From: an uncultured Clostridia bacterium
GTDB lineage: Bacteria; Bacillota; Clostridia; Christensenellales; Borkfalkiaceae
DNA: 14,635 nucleotides
NCBI GenBank assembly: GCA_947629605.1
Contig: CANREK010000010.1
Coordinates: forward strand, 1 to 14,635
Reading direction: 5' to 3'
Numbering within the stretch: the stretch's first letter is position 1; the number at the start of each line of letters is the position of its first letter. This document shows positions 1 to 7,804 of the stretch, one piece after another. The notes below the pieces were generated by a model. It did no database searches, was not told the origin of the DNA, and saw only the letters and a program-made list of their open reading frames with translations. Position numbers and translations under genes: made by a program.

Positions 1-882
1 GACGAAAGTTACATTGCCGTGCGCCAGCGTGAGGATGCGATGCATGCGATGAAGTCGGTGGATTCGATGCTCATCAAAATTGTCATCTCGGCGGCGCTTG
101 CCATCTCCCTTGCGGCGGCGCTCGTCTTTGGCCTCGGCGGCGGAACGACGGTTTCGGCGCTCTACTATTCGGGTGTCATTCCCAGCGGCGTGGAGCTCAT
201 GGCGGGCGAAAAGCAATACGGAACGTTCACCTGCACCTATGGCGTCTCCACGGGCGAAAAGACGGGCTCCGTCATCGTGTGGACGGACGATTGGGCAGAC
301 GGGGGAGAGGCCTCGGCGGGTGCGGCGAGCTTTCAGGTCCGTGAGGGCGACGACGCCCCGGCGGTGTATGCCGTTCCCGCGGACGGATATGCCTTTCTCA
401 GCTGGTCCGACGGCGTGAGGGACCCTTACCGAAAGGATGTCGGCATCAAGGGCTCGCTCACCGTCTCGGCGGCGTTTGTGCCCGTGAGTACGGCCGTTGA
501 GGAGCTGGAAGAGGATCGATATCTCGGCGACGGCAGCGAAGGACAGGGCGACGGCGACGGCGACAGCGATTCTCAATACGACGACGGCAGCGACCAATCT
601 CAGCCCCAGCCCCAGCCCAGCGACCCGAGCGATCCCGACTTCCCCGAGGACCTGACGCACAGCATGCCCAATCAACAGATCATCGACGGCCAGCATTACT
701 ACGGCAACGAGTTCAACGGTTCCTACACCGACGCGCAGGACCGCCTCAACTCCGACGGCAACCTCTCCGACGACATGAAGGGGTGGATCAACGACTACTA
801 CGAGAACATCGGAACGAGCGGCGACAGGGAAGAGGAGGGCGGCTCGGAAGGGGAGACGGGCGAAACCCCCGCGGAGCCGTAA
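1..882 (+). CDS. Membrane-anchored exported protein with one InlB-like repeat and acidic tail (5' end uncertain, probably partial)
   Basis: Not a protein I can name. The frame is open from base 1 to the TAA at 880-882. Possible in-frame starts are GTG 19, ATG 40 (GAGG at 31-34, 5 bases upstream), ATG 49 and ATG 67; codon choice upstream of 40 still looks coding, so the gene may begin outside the window. Counting from GTG 19, a charged cytosolic stretch is followed by one hydrophobic segment (about residues 18-40), then an extracytoplasmic part. About residues 90-155 resemble the divergent InlB/bacterial repeat (Flg_new_2 type), with a GYAFLSWSDG core and a closing SAAFVPV strand. From about residue 175 the chain is low-complexity: Gly-Asp and Gln-Pro runs, then a polar Asn/Asp/Glu-rich end with no sortase motif or second membrane segment. 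It lies 36 bases before the MoxR gene on the same strand, so it is probably co-transcribed. The topology is reasonably clear; the function is unknown. Confidence 0.75.
   Translation, partial: DESYIAVRQREDAMHAMKSVDSMLIKIVISAALAISLAAALVFGLGGGTTVSALYYSGVIPSGVELMAGEKQYGTFTCTYGVSTGEKTGSVIVWTDDWADGGEASAGAASFQVREGDDAPAVYAVPADGYAFLSWSDGVRDPYRKDVGIKGSLTVSAAFVPVSTAVEELEEDRYLGDGSEGQGDGDGDSDSQYDDGSDQSQPQPQPSDPSDPDFPEDLTHSMPNQQIIDGQHYYGNEFNGSYTDAQDRLNSDGNLSDDMKGWINDYYENIGTSGDREEEGGSEGETGETPAEP
541..625 (+). repeat. Low-complexity codon repeats (Gly-Asp run, then Gln-Pro run) inside gene 1
   Basis: Near-perfect GGCGAC hexamer copies occur at about 546-565, and CAGCCC hexamer copies at about 601-619. They encode a GDGDGDSDS stretch and a QPQPQPSDPSDP stretch. 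Such Asp- and Pro-rich spacers commonly carry an exported domain away from the membrane through the cell wall. Short tandem hexamers of this kind can vary in number between strains by slippage; that variability is an inference. Confidence 0.6.
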
Positions 883-918
883 TTCAACATCGAAAACTAA
901 TTAAAAGAGAGTATAAAC

Positions 919-1914
919 ATGGTAACAGAAAAGGACATCAACACGTTCAGTCAGCAGTGCAGCAATATCTTTGCGCAGATCGCCCGCGACGTCATCGGGC
1001 AGGAAAAGGTCGTTCAGGCGACGGTCATTGCCATGATCGCGGGGGGCAACGTGCTTCTCGAAGGCGTTCCCGGCGTCGGGAAAACAAGGCTTGTCAGAAC
1101 GCTCGGCAGAGTGTTCTCTTTGCCGTTCTCCCGCATTCAGTTCACGCCCGACCTCATGCCTGCGGACGTTACGGGTACCAATATCATCGTAAAGGACGAA
1201 AAGGGGAACTCCACGTTCAGCTTCCAGCCCGGGCCCATCTTCGCCAACATCATTCTCGCCGATGAGATCAACCGCGCGACGCCCAAGACGCAGTCGGCGC
1301 TTCTCGAAGCCATGCAGGAGCACACCGTCACGGTCATGGGCGTGTCGAGAAAGCTCAACGAGCCCTTCTTCGTGCTCGCCACGCAGAACCCCATCGAGCA
1401 GGACGGCACCTATCCTCTGCCCGAGGCGCAGATGGACCGCTTTATGTTCAAGCTCCTCGTGCCCGATCCCTCCCTCGATGAATTGCTCGCCATCGTCAAT
1501 CTGACCCAAAAGACGATGGAAGAGGTTGCAGATGCCGCCTGCACGGGCGAGGAACTTCTCCAAATGCGGGCGACCGCCAATCAGATCCCCGTGGCGGAGG
1601 ATGTCCTGCGCTATGCGATGACTTTGGTCGCGGCGACCCATCCCGAGGGCGAATGCGCCACCGAAGCGGCCAAAAAGTACATCCGCGTCGGCGCCAGCCC
1701 CCGTGCGGGACAGGCGATCATCTCTGCGGCGAAGGTCCTTGCCCTCATCAAGGGCAGATTCAACGTCGCATACAGCGACCTCATCGAACTCGCGTATCCC
1801 ACCCTTCGCCACCGCATCAAGCTCAACTTTGAGGCGATCGCGGAGCGCATTTCGGCAGATGACGTCATTGCCATGGTCATCGACGAACTCGAAAAGAAGC
1901 ACAAAAAATCCTAA
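919..1914 (+). CDS. MoxR-family AAA+ ATPase
   Basis: Cytosolic AAA+ ATPase of the MoxR group, 331 residues, the usual length. MoxR proteins use ATP hydrolysis to act as chaperone-like partners of VWA proteins; the exact client is usually unknown. All expected motifs are present: Walker A GVPGVGKT (residues 49-56); Walker B IILADE with D115 and E116; sensor 1 ATQNP with N157, followed by the MoxR-typical EQDGTYPLPEAQMDRF stretch with R174 in the arginine-finger position; and sensor 2 GASPRAGQA with R262. The enzyme therefore looks catalytically intact. The ATG at 919 has AAGAGAG at 905-911, 7 bases upstream. The gene lies 36 bases after gene 1 and 17 bases before the DUF58 gene, the classic MoxR-DUF58-VWA order. 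It contains no TTA, CTA or TCA codons. Family assignment is very secure; the substrate is not known. Confidence 0.97.
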   Translation: MVTEKDINTFSQQCSNIFAQIARDVIGQEKVVQATVIAMIAGGNVLLEGVPGVGKTRLVRTLGRVFSLPFSRIQFTPDLMPADVTGTNIIVKDEKGNSTFSFQPGPIFANIILADEINRATPKTQSALLEAMQEHTVTVMGVSRKLNEPFFVLATQNPIEQDGTYPLPEAQMDRFMFKLLVPDPSLDELLAIVNLTQKTMEEVADAACTGEELLQMRATANQIPVAEDVLRYAMTLVAATHPEGECATEAAKKYIRVGASPRAGQAIISAAKVLALIKGRFNVAYSDLIELAYPTLRHRIKLNFEAIAERISADDVIAMVIDELEKKHKKS

Positions 1915-1931
1915 GCAAAGGCAAAGTAAAC

Positions 1932-2831
1932 GTGAAAGGTTCCCTTTTGAACGACGCGTTTTTCAGCAGATTGGAAACGATGTCGTTGAATCTCAAATCG
2001 AGCCTTGCGGGTTACTTCGGCGGAAAACACCTTGTCCGCACCTACGGACAGACGGTGGAATTCGCCGATTTCAGAGAGTATCAACTCGGCGACGACATCC
2101 GCCGCATCGACTGGAACATGTTCAGCCGTTTCGAGAAGTACTTTTTGAGGCTGTATACCGACGAAAGGCAGATGCAGATCCAGATCTTTTTGGACTGTTC
2201 CGCCTCGATGGGGGCCGATGACCCGAAAAAGGCAGCATACGCCGTCGCCGCGACCGCAGCGTTCGGCTTTTTGGCCGTACAGAACATGGATAAGCTCTCC
2301 ATCAACTTCCTCATCGGGGACAGGGCGGACAACCCGTTCGGCACGATCGTCGGAAAGAACAGTTTCTTCCGCGCGATGGGGGAGCTCGAAGAGCCCAAAT
2401 TCGACGGCGAGGCCGACCTCGAAAAGGGCATCAAAAGTTGCCGCGACACGGGGGAAAATAACGGTCTCTCCGTCATCATCAGCGACTTTTTCACCGACAG
2501 CCATTGGAAAAATGCCGTCGATTATTTGCTCTACAAAAAGCGTCAGGTGCTCCTCGTGCAGCTCATCACGCCCGAGGAACAGGATCCCTCCTACGAGGGC
2601 CGCGTGCATCTCGTCGACGCCGAAGCGCCCGATATCTCCGACGGACGCAACATGAAACTCAGGATCACGCGCAGCATGCAGACCGCCTACGACGAGGCGC
2701 TCCGCGACTTTAAGGCGGACATCGCATCCTTCTGCAAGAGAAGAGGCGTGGGGTATCTCTGTGTCAACACGGGGGAACCCATCGAGCGCGTTCTCTTCGG
2801 CGAGCTGTTAAAGGTAGGTGTCATATCATGA
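1932..2831 (+). CDS. DUF58 domain-containing protein (VWA-like, MoxR partner)
   Basis: DUF58 family protein of 299 residues, the short soluble form without the N-terminal membrane pair seen in longer members, so probably cytosolic or membrane-peripheral. The family signature is plain at about residues 46-63: VEFADFREYQLGDDIRRIDW. It is followed by a VWA-like core with D88-C-S90-A-S92, matching the metal-binding DxSxS (MIDAS) pattern. DUF58 proteins are encoded next to MoxR almost universally and are thought to be its adaptors or substrates. The start is taken as GTG 1932, with AAAGG at 1917-1921, 10 bases upstream; it keeps the N-terminal segment usual for DUF58. ATG 1980 (residue 17) is the alternative. 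The last codons (TTA, AAG, GTA ... ATA, TCA) are AT-richer than the rest and carry the ribosome binding site of the next gene. The stop TGA 2829-2831 overlaps the next ATG. Confidence 0.94.
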   Translation: MKGSLLNDAFFSRLETMSLNLKSSLAGYFGGKHLVRTYGQTVEFADFREYQLGDDIRRIDWNMFSRFEKYFLRLYTDERQMQIQIFLDCSASMGADDPKKAAYAVAATAAFGFLAVQNMDKLSINFLIGDRADNPFGTIVGKNSFFRAMGELEEPKFDGEADLEKGIKSCRDTGENNGLSVIISDFFTDSHWKNAVDYLLYKKRQVLLVQLITPEEQDPSYEGRVHLVDAEAPDISDGRNMKLRITRSMQTAYDEALRDFKADIASFCKRRGVGYLCVNTGEPIERVLFGELLKVGVIS

Positions 2832-4882
2832 TGCAATTACTTTTGCCGCTCGGACTTTTGGGCCTTCTCGGTGTCCTTGCGCTCATCATCGTCTATGTCA
2901 TCCGCCCCAACTATGAGACGCGGCACATCAACAGTACCCATATCTGGAAATTGAGCTTGCAATACAAGAAGCGGAGACTTCCCACGAGCAAGCTGCGCAA
3001 TGTCCTCTTGTTTTTGTGTCAGGTGCTCATTCTCCTTGCCATGACGATGATCCTCGCAAAGCCCGCCATTGTCTATGAGGCCGTGGGGGATGACAGCGAG
3101 CTCATCGCCGTGCTCGATTCCTCCATGAGCATGTATACGCAGTCGCCCGACGGCGTCACGCGCTTCGACCGCGCGGTCGACAAGGTCATCGCCGACTGCA
3201 ACACCGTTGTCAAAGACGGAGGCAGGGTCTCCGTTATCGTCGCGGCCGACACGCCGCGCTATCTCCGCCAGCGCATCTCCGAGGACGGACTTCCCGATCT
3301 CGTCAACGCCCTCAACGAACTCAAAGAGGGGGAGAACGGCAAGGATTCCCACTGCGGATACGGTGCCTCCGACCTCGATGCGGCGATGCTCGAAAGCGAA
3401 AAGGTGCTCGAAGAGAATCCCTATGCACGGGTCAAAGTGTATACCGACAAGACGTACGGCGAATTCGGCGTGCCCCAAAATGTCACGATCGAGACGATCC
3501 GCGGCGAAGGGGAGTGGAACATCGGCATTCTCGATGCGCAGGCCGAACTCGACGACGATCACTATTACCGCATCACGGTGCAGATCGCTTCCTACGGCGC
3601 CGACTGCTATGCCGACCTCACATTGCAGGTCACGGGGGCGGACGCCCTCGACGCGGCGGGCGGCGGGAGAAGTTTGGACGTCTCCGTGCCCGTCAGATGC
3701 CTCGATGTCAATGACGGCGGACAGGTGATGACCGTAGTGTTCCATCAAAACGCCTCCTCCGAGGCGGGGAACCCCGCCGGGAGCGCCGACGATGTCGTCG
3801 ATGTCGAGCTCGGTCTGACCGAGCGCTTCTCCACCTTCCTCAAAATCGAGGTCTTTGTCATGGAGAACGACAGCTTGGGGCTCGACAACAGCGTCATTCT
3901 CTACGGCGGCCTCAAAGAGACCGTCAACGTGCAGTATGCGAGCGGTTCCACCCTCGCGGGACAGGCGAGCGCCAACCCCTTTATCAACGGCATCCTGCCC
4001 GTCTTGCACGACGCCTTTGCCGACCGCTGGAACATCATGACCAAGGAAGTGGGGGACGGCGCACGGCCCGAACTCGAAGGGTACAACGTCTACATCTTCG
4101 AACATTCCATGCCCGAACGGCTTCCCGATGACGGCGTGGTCATCCTCTTCGACCCCGACAGGGCGCCCGAAGGCTCCGACATCATCGTCACCGGCGAACT
4201 TGCCGTGCCCGCTTCCAACTTGAAGTTTGCGGCGGAAGAGAGCGCCGAAGAGGCCAAGCACCCCCTCCTCAACAATCTCCGCGTCGACAACATCGAGGCG
4301 ACCTTCATCAAGACGCTGGAATTCTCCGCCGACAGCGGCTACGAGGTACTCATGACCTGCAACGGCAGGCCCGTGATGCTCGCCCGCGACGACGGCGCCC
4401 TCAAAACCATCGTGCTCGGGTTCAGCGTGCACAATTCCAACCTCGTCATGCTGCCCGAGTGGTTCATCCTCATGCATAATATCTTCGATACCTATCTTCC
4501 CTCCACCGTCGTGGGGGAGACCTTTGATGTCAACGAAGAGATCGAAGTGAATGCCCGCGGGCCGCGCACCACCGTGACGCGCGAGGGCGGCTCCATGGAT
4601 CCCATCGAGATCGAGAGCTTCCCCGCGACCGTCACCGCCGACGCCCCCGGGACCTATACATTTGAAACGGTAACTTACTTCAACGAGCGGGTCACGAGCT
4701 CCGTCTTTGTGCGCCCTCCGCGCGAGGAGAGCAACATCAACGCGCAGGAGGAAACGATCGAGGACCCCTTCGCCGCACACGAGACGTACGATGATTACAA
4801 CGACCTTCTCGTCTGGTTCGCGGCGGCGCTCGTTGCACTGCTCTTTGTCGAATGGGCGCTCCATTCGCGCGAAAAGAATTAA
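2828..4882 (+). CDS. BatA-like membrane protein with VWA domain and amidotransferase-like region
   Basis: Membrane protein of 684 residues. The N-terminus matches the BatA N-terminal region: two hydrophobic segments (about 3-25 and 58-78) around a basic loop (KKRR), which predicts a cytosolic loop. The exported part then holds a VWA domain (about 92-205) with a complete D97-S-S99-M-S101 metal site, and a beta-rich stretch (about 220-350). About residues 360-575 resemble the glutamine-amidotransferase-like fold often found in this family, without an obvious catalytic Cys triad. A short beta-sandwich follows, then a final membrane segment (about 660-678) and the tail HSREKN. The ATG at 2828 forms an ATGA overlap with the DUF58 stop, implying translational coupling; AAGGTAGG at 2811-2818 lies inside the previous gene. 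ATG 2831 is an equally possible start. Role inferred: membrane partner of the MoxR/DUF58 pair, displaying a metal-dependent adhesion site outside the cell. Confidence 0.9.
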   Translation: MMQLLLPLGLLGLLGVLALIIVYVIRPNYETRHINSTHIWKLSLQYKKRRLPTSKLRNVLLFLCQVLILLAMTMILAKPAIVYEAVGDDSELIAVLDSSMSMYTQSPDGVTRFDRAVDKVIADCNTVVKDGGRVSVIVAADTPRYLRQRISEDGLPDLVNALNELKEGENGKDSHCGYGASDLDAAMLESEKVLEENPYARVKVYTDKTYGEFGVPQNVTIETIRGEGEWNIGILDAQAELDDDHYYRITVQIASYGADCYADLTLQVTGADALDAAGGGRSLDVSVPVRCLDVNDGGQVMTVVFHQNASSEAGNPAGSADDVVDVELGLTERFSTFLKIEVFVMENDSLGLDNSVILYGGLKETVNVQYASGSTLAGQASANPFINGILPVLHDAFADRWNIMTKEVGDGARPELEGYNVYIFEHSMPERLPDDGVVILFDPDRAPEGSDIIVTGELAVPASNLKFAAEESAEEAKHPLLNNLRVDNIEATFIKTLEFSADSGYEVLMTCNGRPVMLARDDGALKTIVLGFSVHNSNLVMLPEWFILMHNIFDTYLPSTVVGETFDVNEEIEVNARGPRTTVTREGGSMDPIEIESFPATVTADAPGTYTFETVTYFNERVTSSVFVRPPREESNINAQEETIEDPFAAHETYDDYNDLLVWFAAALVALLFVEWALHSREKN

Positions 4883-4888
4883 AGGAGG
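4882..4888 (+). promoter_or_regulatory. Strong Shine-Dalgarno AAGGAGG for the dual-VWA gene
   Basis: A perfect AAGGAGG lies 6 bases before ATG 4895, overlapping the last base of the previous stop codon. It fixes the start of the downstream gene and is the strongest ribosome binding site in the window. Confidence 0.85.
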
Positions 4889-4894
4889 CGGAAG

Positions 4895-7804
4895 ATGACA
4901 GGATTCACGATCGAATTTGCATATCCCTGGCTGCTTCTGCTCCTCATTCCCGCAGCCGTACTCACGGTGCTTCCGTATTTCTTCCTCAACAAGAGATACC
5001 GCCGCACCAGAAACCGCATCGTCTCCATGGTGATGCACGGCCTCGTCATGCTCTTTGCCATCCTTGCGCTCTCTGGCATGCAATTCCGCTACACGGTCCA
5101 CAACGACGAAAACGAGATCTTGCTCCTCGTGGACGTCTCCGATTCCGAGGAAACCTGCGCGGCGCGGCGGGATGCCTTTGTGGAGAACATCGTCGAGGAG
5201 AGCTCCTACGACGGCTACCGCATCGGGGTCGTCAAGTTCGGATTCGACCAGTGTTTTTCCGTTCCGTTCACATCGGACACCGAAAAACTTCTGGAACAGT
5301 ACTATGCGACGGACGACATGCCGGACACGACGGCGACGGACATCGCGGGGGCGCTCCGCTATGCGCAGACGCTTCTGACCTATCCCGAGACGGCCAAGAT
5401 CGTGCTCATCACCGACGGTCGGCAGACGGATGAAAACGCCCGCTCCGTCGTGCGCTCCATTGCGGCGCAGGGCATCAAGATCGACACCGTCAACATCGCC
5501 GAAGGCTTCGATAAGGACAACCTCCGCATCACGAACGTCAGCTTCCCCGAGGACTATCATGTCGAGCTCGGCGGCGAAGTGGACGTCAGCGTACAGCTGT
5601 ACAGCGCCGTGCAGGGCACCGCACAGGTGGAGGTCTACGACAACGGCCAAAAGGTCATCGACACCATGCAGCCCCAAGAGAACGAAGAGGGCGAAGAAGA
5701 GCCCGTCGGCACGCCCGTCGTCGTGGGGTCGCAGTTCGTCAATTTCAAACTCACCTTCCGTGAAGAGGGGATCCACGAGGTCGTCGTACGCGCCGCCGTC
5801 GATGGGGACCTTCTCGAAAACAACAACGAATATTGCACCTATTTCAACATCAAGGTCTACAAAAAGGTGCTCATTCTCGAACGGGAAGAGGGCAAGTCGG
5901 AGACCTTTGCGCAAGTCTTGCGCGATGAGAACGCCGACATCCAATACGAAGTGACCGTTCAGGACATCACCACCGCGCCCTCGTCGGTCGACGAACTCTG
6001 CAAGTACGACCAAGTCGTGCTCAACGACATCGCAAACGCCGATCTGCCCGAGGGCTTCGGCGAAATTCTCTACGATTACGTCTACAATGCGGGCGGCGGC
6101 CTGTTCACGACGGGCGGGTCCGATGTCGACGCCAACGGCGAGCTCGTCGCACACTCCTACAACAATTTAGACCTCCCGGGCACCCTTCTGCAACAGATGC
6201 TCCCCGTGCAGGCCATCAATTACACGACGCCGATCGGGGTGGAGATCCTTGTGGATATCTCGGGCTCCATGACCACCGACAAGCTCGCTGCCGCCAAGGG
6301 CGGTGCGCTCAGCATTCTTGATGTGCTCAGCGAACGCGACTATGTGGGCATCATCTCGCTTGCGAGCAACTATGAAACGGCCCTGCCGCCCACCTCTTTG
6401 ACCCAAGAGACGGTCATAGAGGCTGCGATCAACAACTTGAAGGGCGGGCAGAACATGACGAACTTCACTGATGCCATCGACCGCGCGGGCCTTGCGCTCA
6501 AATCCCTGAAAAACGTCGACAAGCGGCACATCATCATCGTTTCGGACGGCCAATACAATTTTGGCGGCGATCCCTACGGCGTCGCAGAACGCTACTATCG
6601 CGAGGCAGGGATCACCATCTCCGTCATCGGCATCGAAATGGGTACTGCCGAAGAACAGATGCGTCGGCTCATCCATTGTGCCAACGACGGCACGGCCGAG
6701 GAGATCGATGCCAAGATGAACGACCCCGTACATCCGCAGCTGCTCTATCCCATACGGTCGAGTGACTTGAACAACGGAAAGGTCGAGGCCTACATGATCA
6801 ACGACGTCACGCCGACGAGGATCAACGGGGCCATCGCCTTTGAGGAGGGCTTCAATCCGCTCATCACCGGCGATCTTCCCCACCTCACGGAGGATCTCAG
6901 CCATGAACCGGTCGAGGGGGGCAGCGGCGTCGCCACGCAGTGGCTTCTCAACGTTCGGCTGGGCGGCTTCTACGGAACGCGTGCCCGCTCGGGCGCCAAA
7001 GTCGTGCTCACGGGCGAATACAACGCCCCGCTCTACGCGCAGTGGTCGGTCGGCAAGGGCAAGGTCGGCAGTTTCCTCTGCGACGTTGCGGGCGTCTGGT
7101 CCAAGGACTTCCTCGCGAGCGACGACGGCAAGCTGTTTTTGCGGAACGTCGTCGGCAATCTCATGCCCACGGAGGACATCGTCTCTCCCGGGCTGCAACT
7201 CTCCCTGCGGGAAGAGAACTATATCAACCAACTGACCGTCGCCTGCGATGAGGAATTTACGGACGGCGACACCCTGACGGGGGAAATTCTGTCCCTCAGC
7301 GAAGAGGACGCGCAACCGATCTCGCTCGATCTGCTCCGCGGCGAGGCGAGGGGAGACGTGTACACCACGACCTTCCTCACCGTCAACGAGAACAACAGAA
7401 AGAGAGCCATGTGCTCGTTCGTCATCAAGACCCCGGGGGTGTACCGCATCACCGTGCGGCGGACGACCGCAAGCGGCGATACGGTGGAATCGGTCATCTA
7501 TAAGTCCTTTGCCTATTCAAGCGAGTACGGCGAGTGGACGGATTCGGACGGCTCCGTAAGCGGCGAAAGATTGCTTGCCGACCTCGCCGAAGAGGGCAAC
7601 GGAAAGACGATCGACACCGATGCCGCATGGGATGTGTTCGAAGGGCTCACGCCCGAATTCGAGCGGACGTTCGACCCGAGGATCCTGTTCATGGTCCTCT
7701 CGATCGTATTTTTCCTCATCGACATCGTCGTTCGGAAGTTCAAGTTCAAGTGGCCGCACGAGCTCATTCGTGAGTACAAAGAGAGGAAGGCGGAAGAGAA
7801 ATGA
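4895..7804 (+). CDS. Large membrane protein with two VWA domains, the second inserted in an amidotransferase-like fold
   Basis: Protein of 969 residues. Two N-terminal membrane segments (about 8-29 and 45-63) flank a basic RYRRTRNR loop, predicting a long exported body; a third segment (about 930-947) leads to a basic cytosolic tail. The order outside is as follows. VWA 1 (about 75-200) has D80-V-S82-D-S84 and a T173-D-G175 loop. A beta-sandwich with an acidic insert covers about 209-321. The first half of a glutamine-amidotransferase-like fold (about 322-445) has YDQVVLNDI and NAGGGLFTTGG. VWA 2 (about 449-600) has D454-I-S456-G-S458, T522 and S-D551-G. The fold's second half (about 625-755) has an AQWSVGKGKVGSFLCDVAGVW stretch split over strands. 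A beta-rich C-terminal region follows. Both VWA metal sites look complete. It follows gene 4 by 12 bases and ends in an ATGA overlap with the next gene. It is probably the main membrane effector of the MoxR module; the ligand is unknown. Confidence 0.93.
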   Translation: MTGFTIEFAYPWLLLLLIPAAVLTVLPYFFLNKRYRRTRNRIVSMVMHGLVMLFAILALSGMQFRYTVHNDENEILLLVDVSDSEETCAARRDAFVENIVEESSYDGYRIGVVKFGFDQCFSVPFTSDTEKLLEQYYATDDMPDTTATDIAGALRYAQTLLTYPETAKIVLITDGRQTDENARSVVRSIAAQGIKIDTVNIAEGFDKDNLRITNVSFPEDYHVELGGEVDVSVQLYSAVQGTAQVEVYDNGQKVIDTMQPQENEEGEEEPVGTPVVVGSQFVNFKLTFREEGIHEVVVRAAVDGDLLENNNEYCTYFNIKVYKKVLILEREEGKSETFAQVLRDENADIQYEVTVQDITTAPSSVDELCKYDQVVLNDIANADLPEGFGEILYDYVYNAGGGLFTTGGSDVDANGELVAHSYNNLDLPGTLLQQMLPVQAINYTTPIGVEILVDISGSMTTDKLAAAKGGALSILDVLSERDYVGIISLASNYETALPPTSLTQETVIEAAINNLKGGQNMTNFTDAIDRAGLALKSLKNVDKRHIIIVSDGQYNFGGDPYGVAERYYREAGITISVIGIEMGTAEEQMRRLIHCANDGTAEEIDAKMNDPVHPQLLYPIRSSDLNNGKVEAYMINDVTPTRINGAIAFEEGFNPLITGDLPHLTEDLSHEPVEGGSGVATQWLLNVRLGGFYGTRARSGAKVVLTGEYNAPLYAQWSVGKGKVGSFLCDVAGVWSKDFLASDDGKLFLRNVVGNLMPTEDIVSPGLQLSLREENYINQLTVACDEEFTDGDTLTGEILSLSEEDAQPISLDLLRGEARGDVYTTTFLTVNENNRKRAMCSFVIKTPGVYRITVRRTTASGDTVESVIYKSFAYSSEYGEWTDSDGSVSGERLLADLAEEGNGKTIDTDAAWDVFEGLTPEFERTFDPRILFMVLSIVFFLIDIVVRKFKFKWPHELIREYKERKAEEK

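Noticed and set aside
35..52. End of an upstream gene in frame 2 at TGA 50-52, giving an ATGA junction with ATG 49
   Set aside because: The frame-2 codons (ACA, CGA and others) are unlike the window's bias, while frame 1 looks coding to the edge. It is kept only as a minor alternative.
912..917. TATAAA resembling a -10 promoter box before the MoxR gene
   Set aside because: It lies 1 base before the ATG, so transcription from it would start inside the gene. No matching -35 element is seen in the 36-base gap.
783..1265. A + strand open frame bridging genes 1 and 2
   Set aside because: Its Arg/His-rich, low-complexity translation overlaps the secure MoxR gene in another frame, and it lacks a ribosome site.
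2837..6154. A 1105-codon open frame on the - strand across genes 4 and 5
   Set aside because: It is the same codon-register artefact, crossing two real genes that share a frame. Its stop is the complement of the TTA at 2837.
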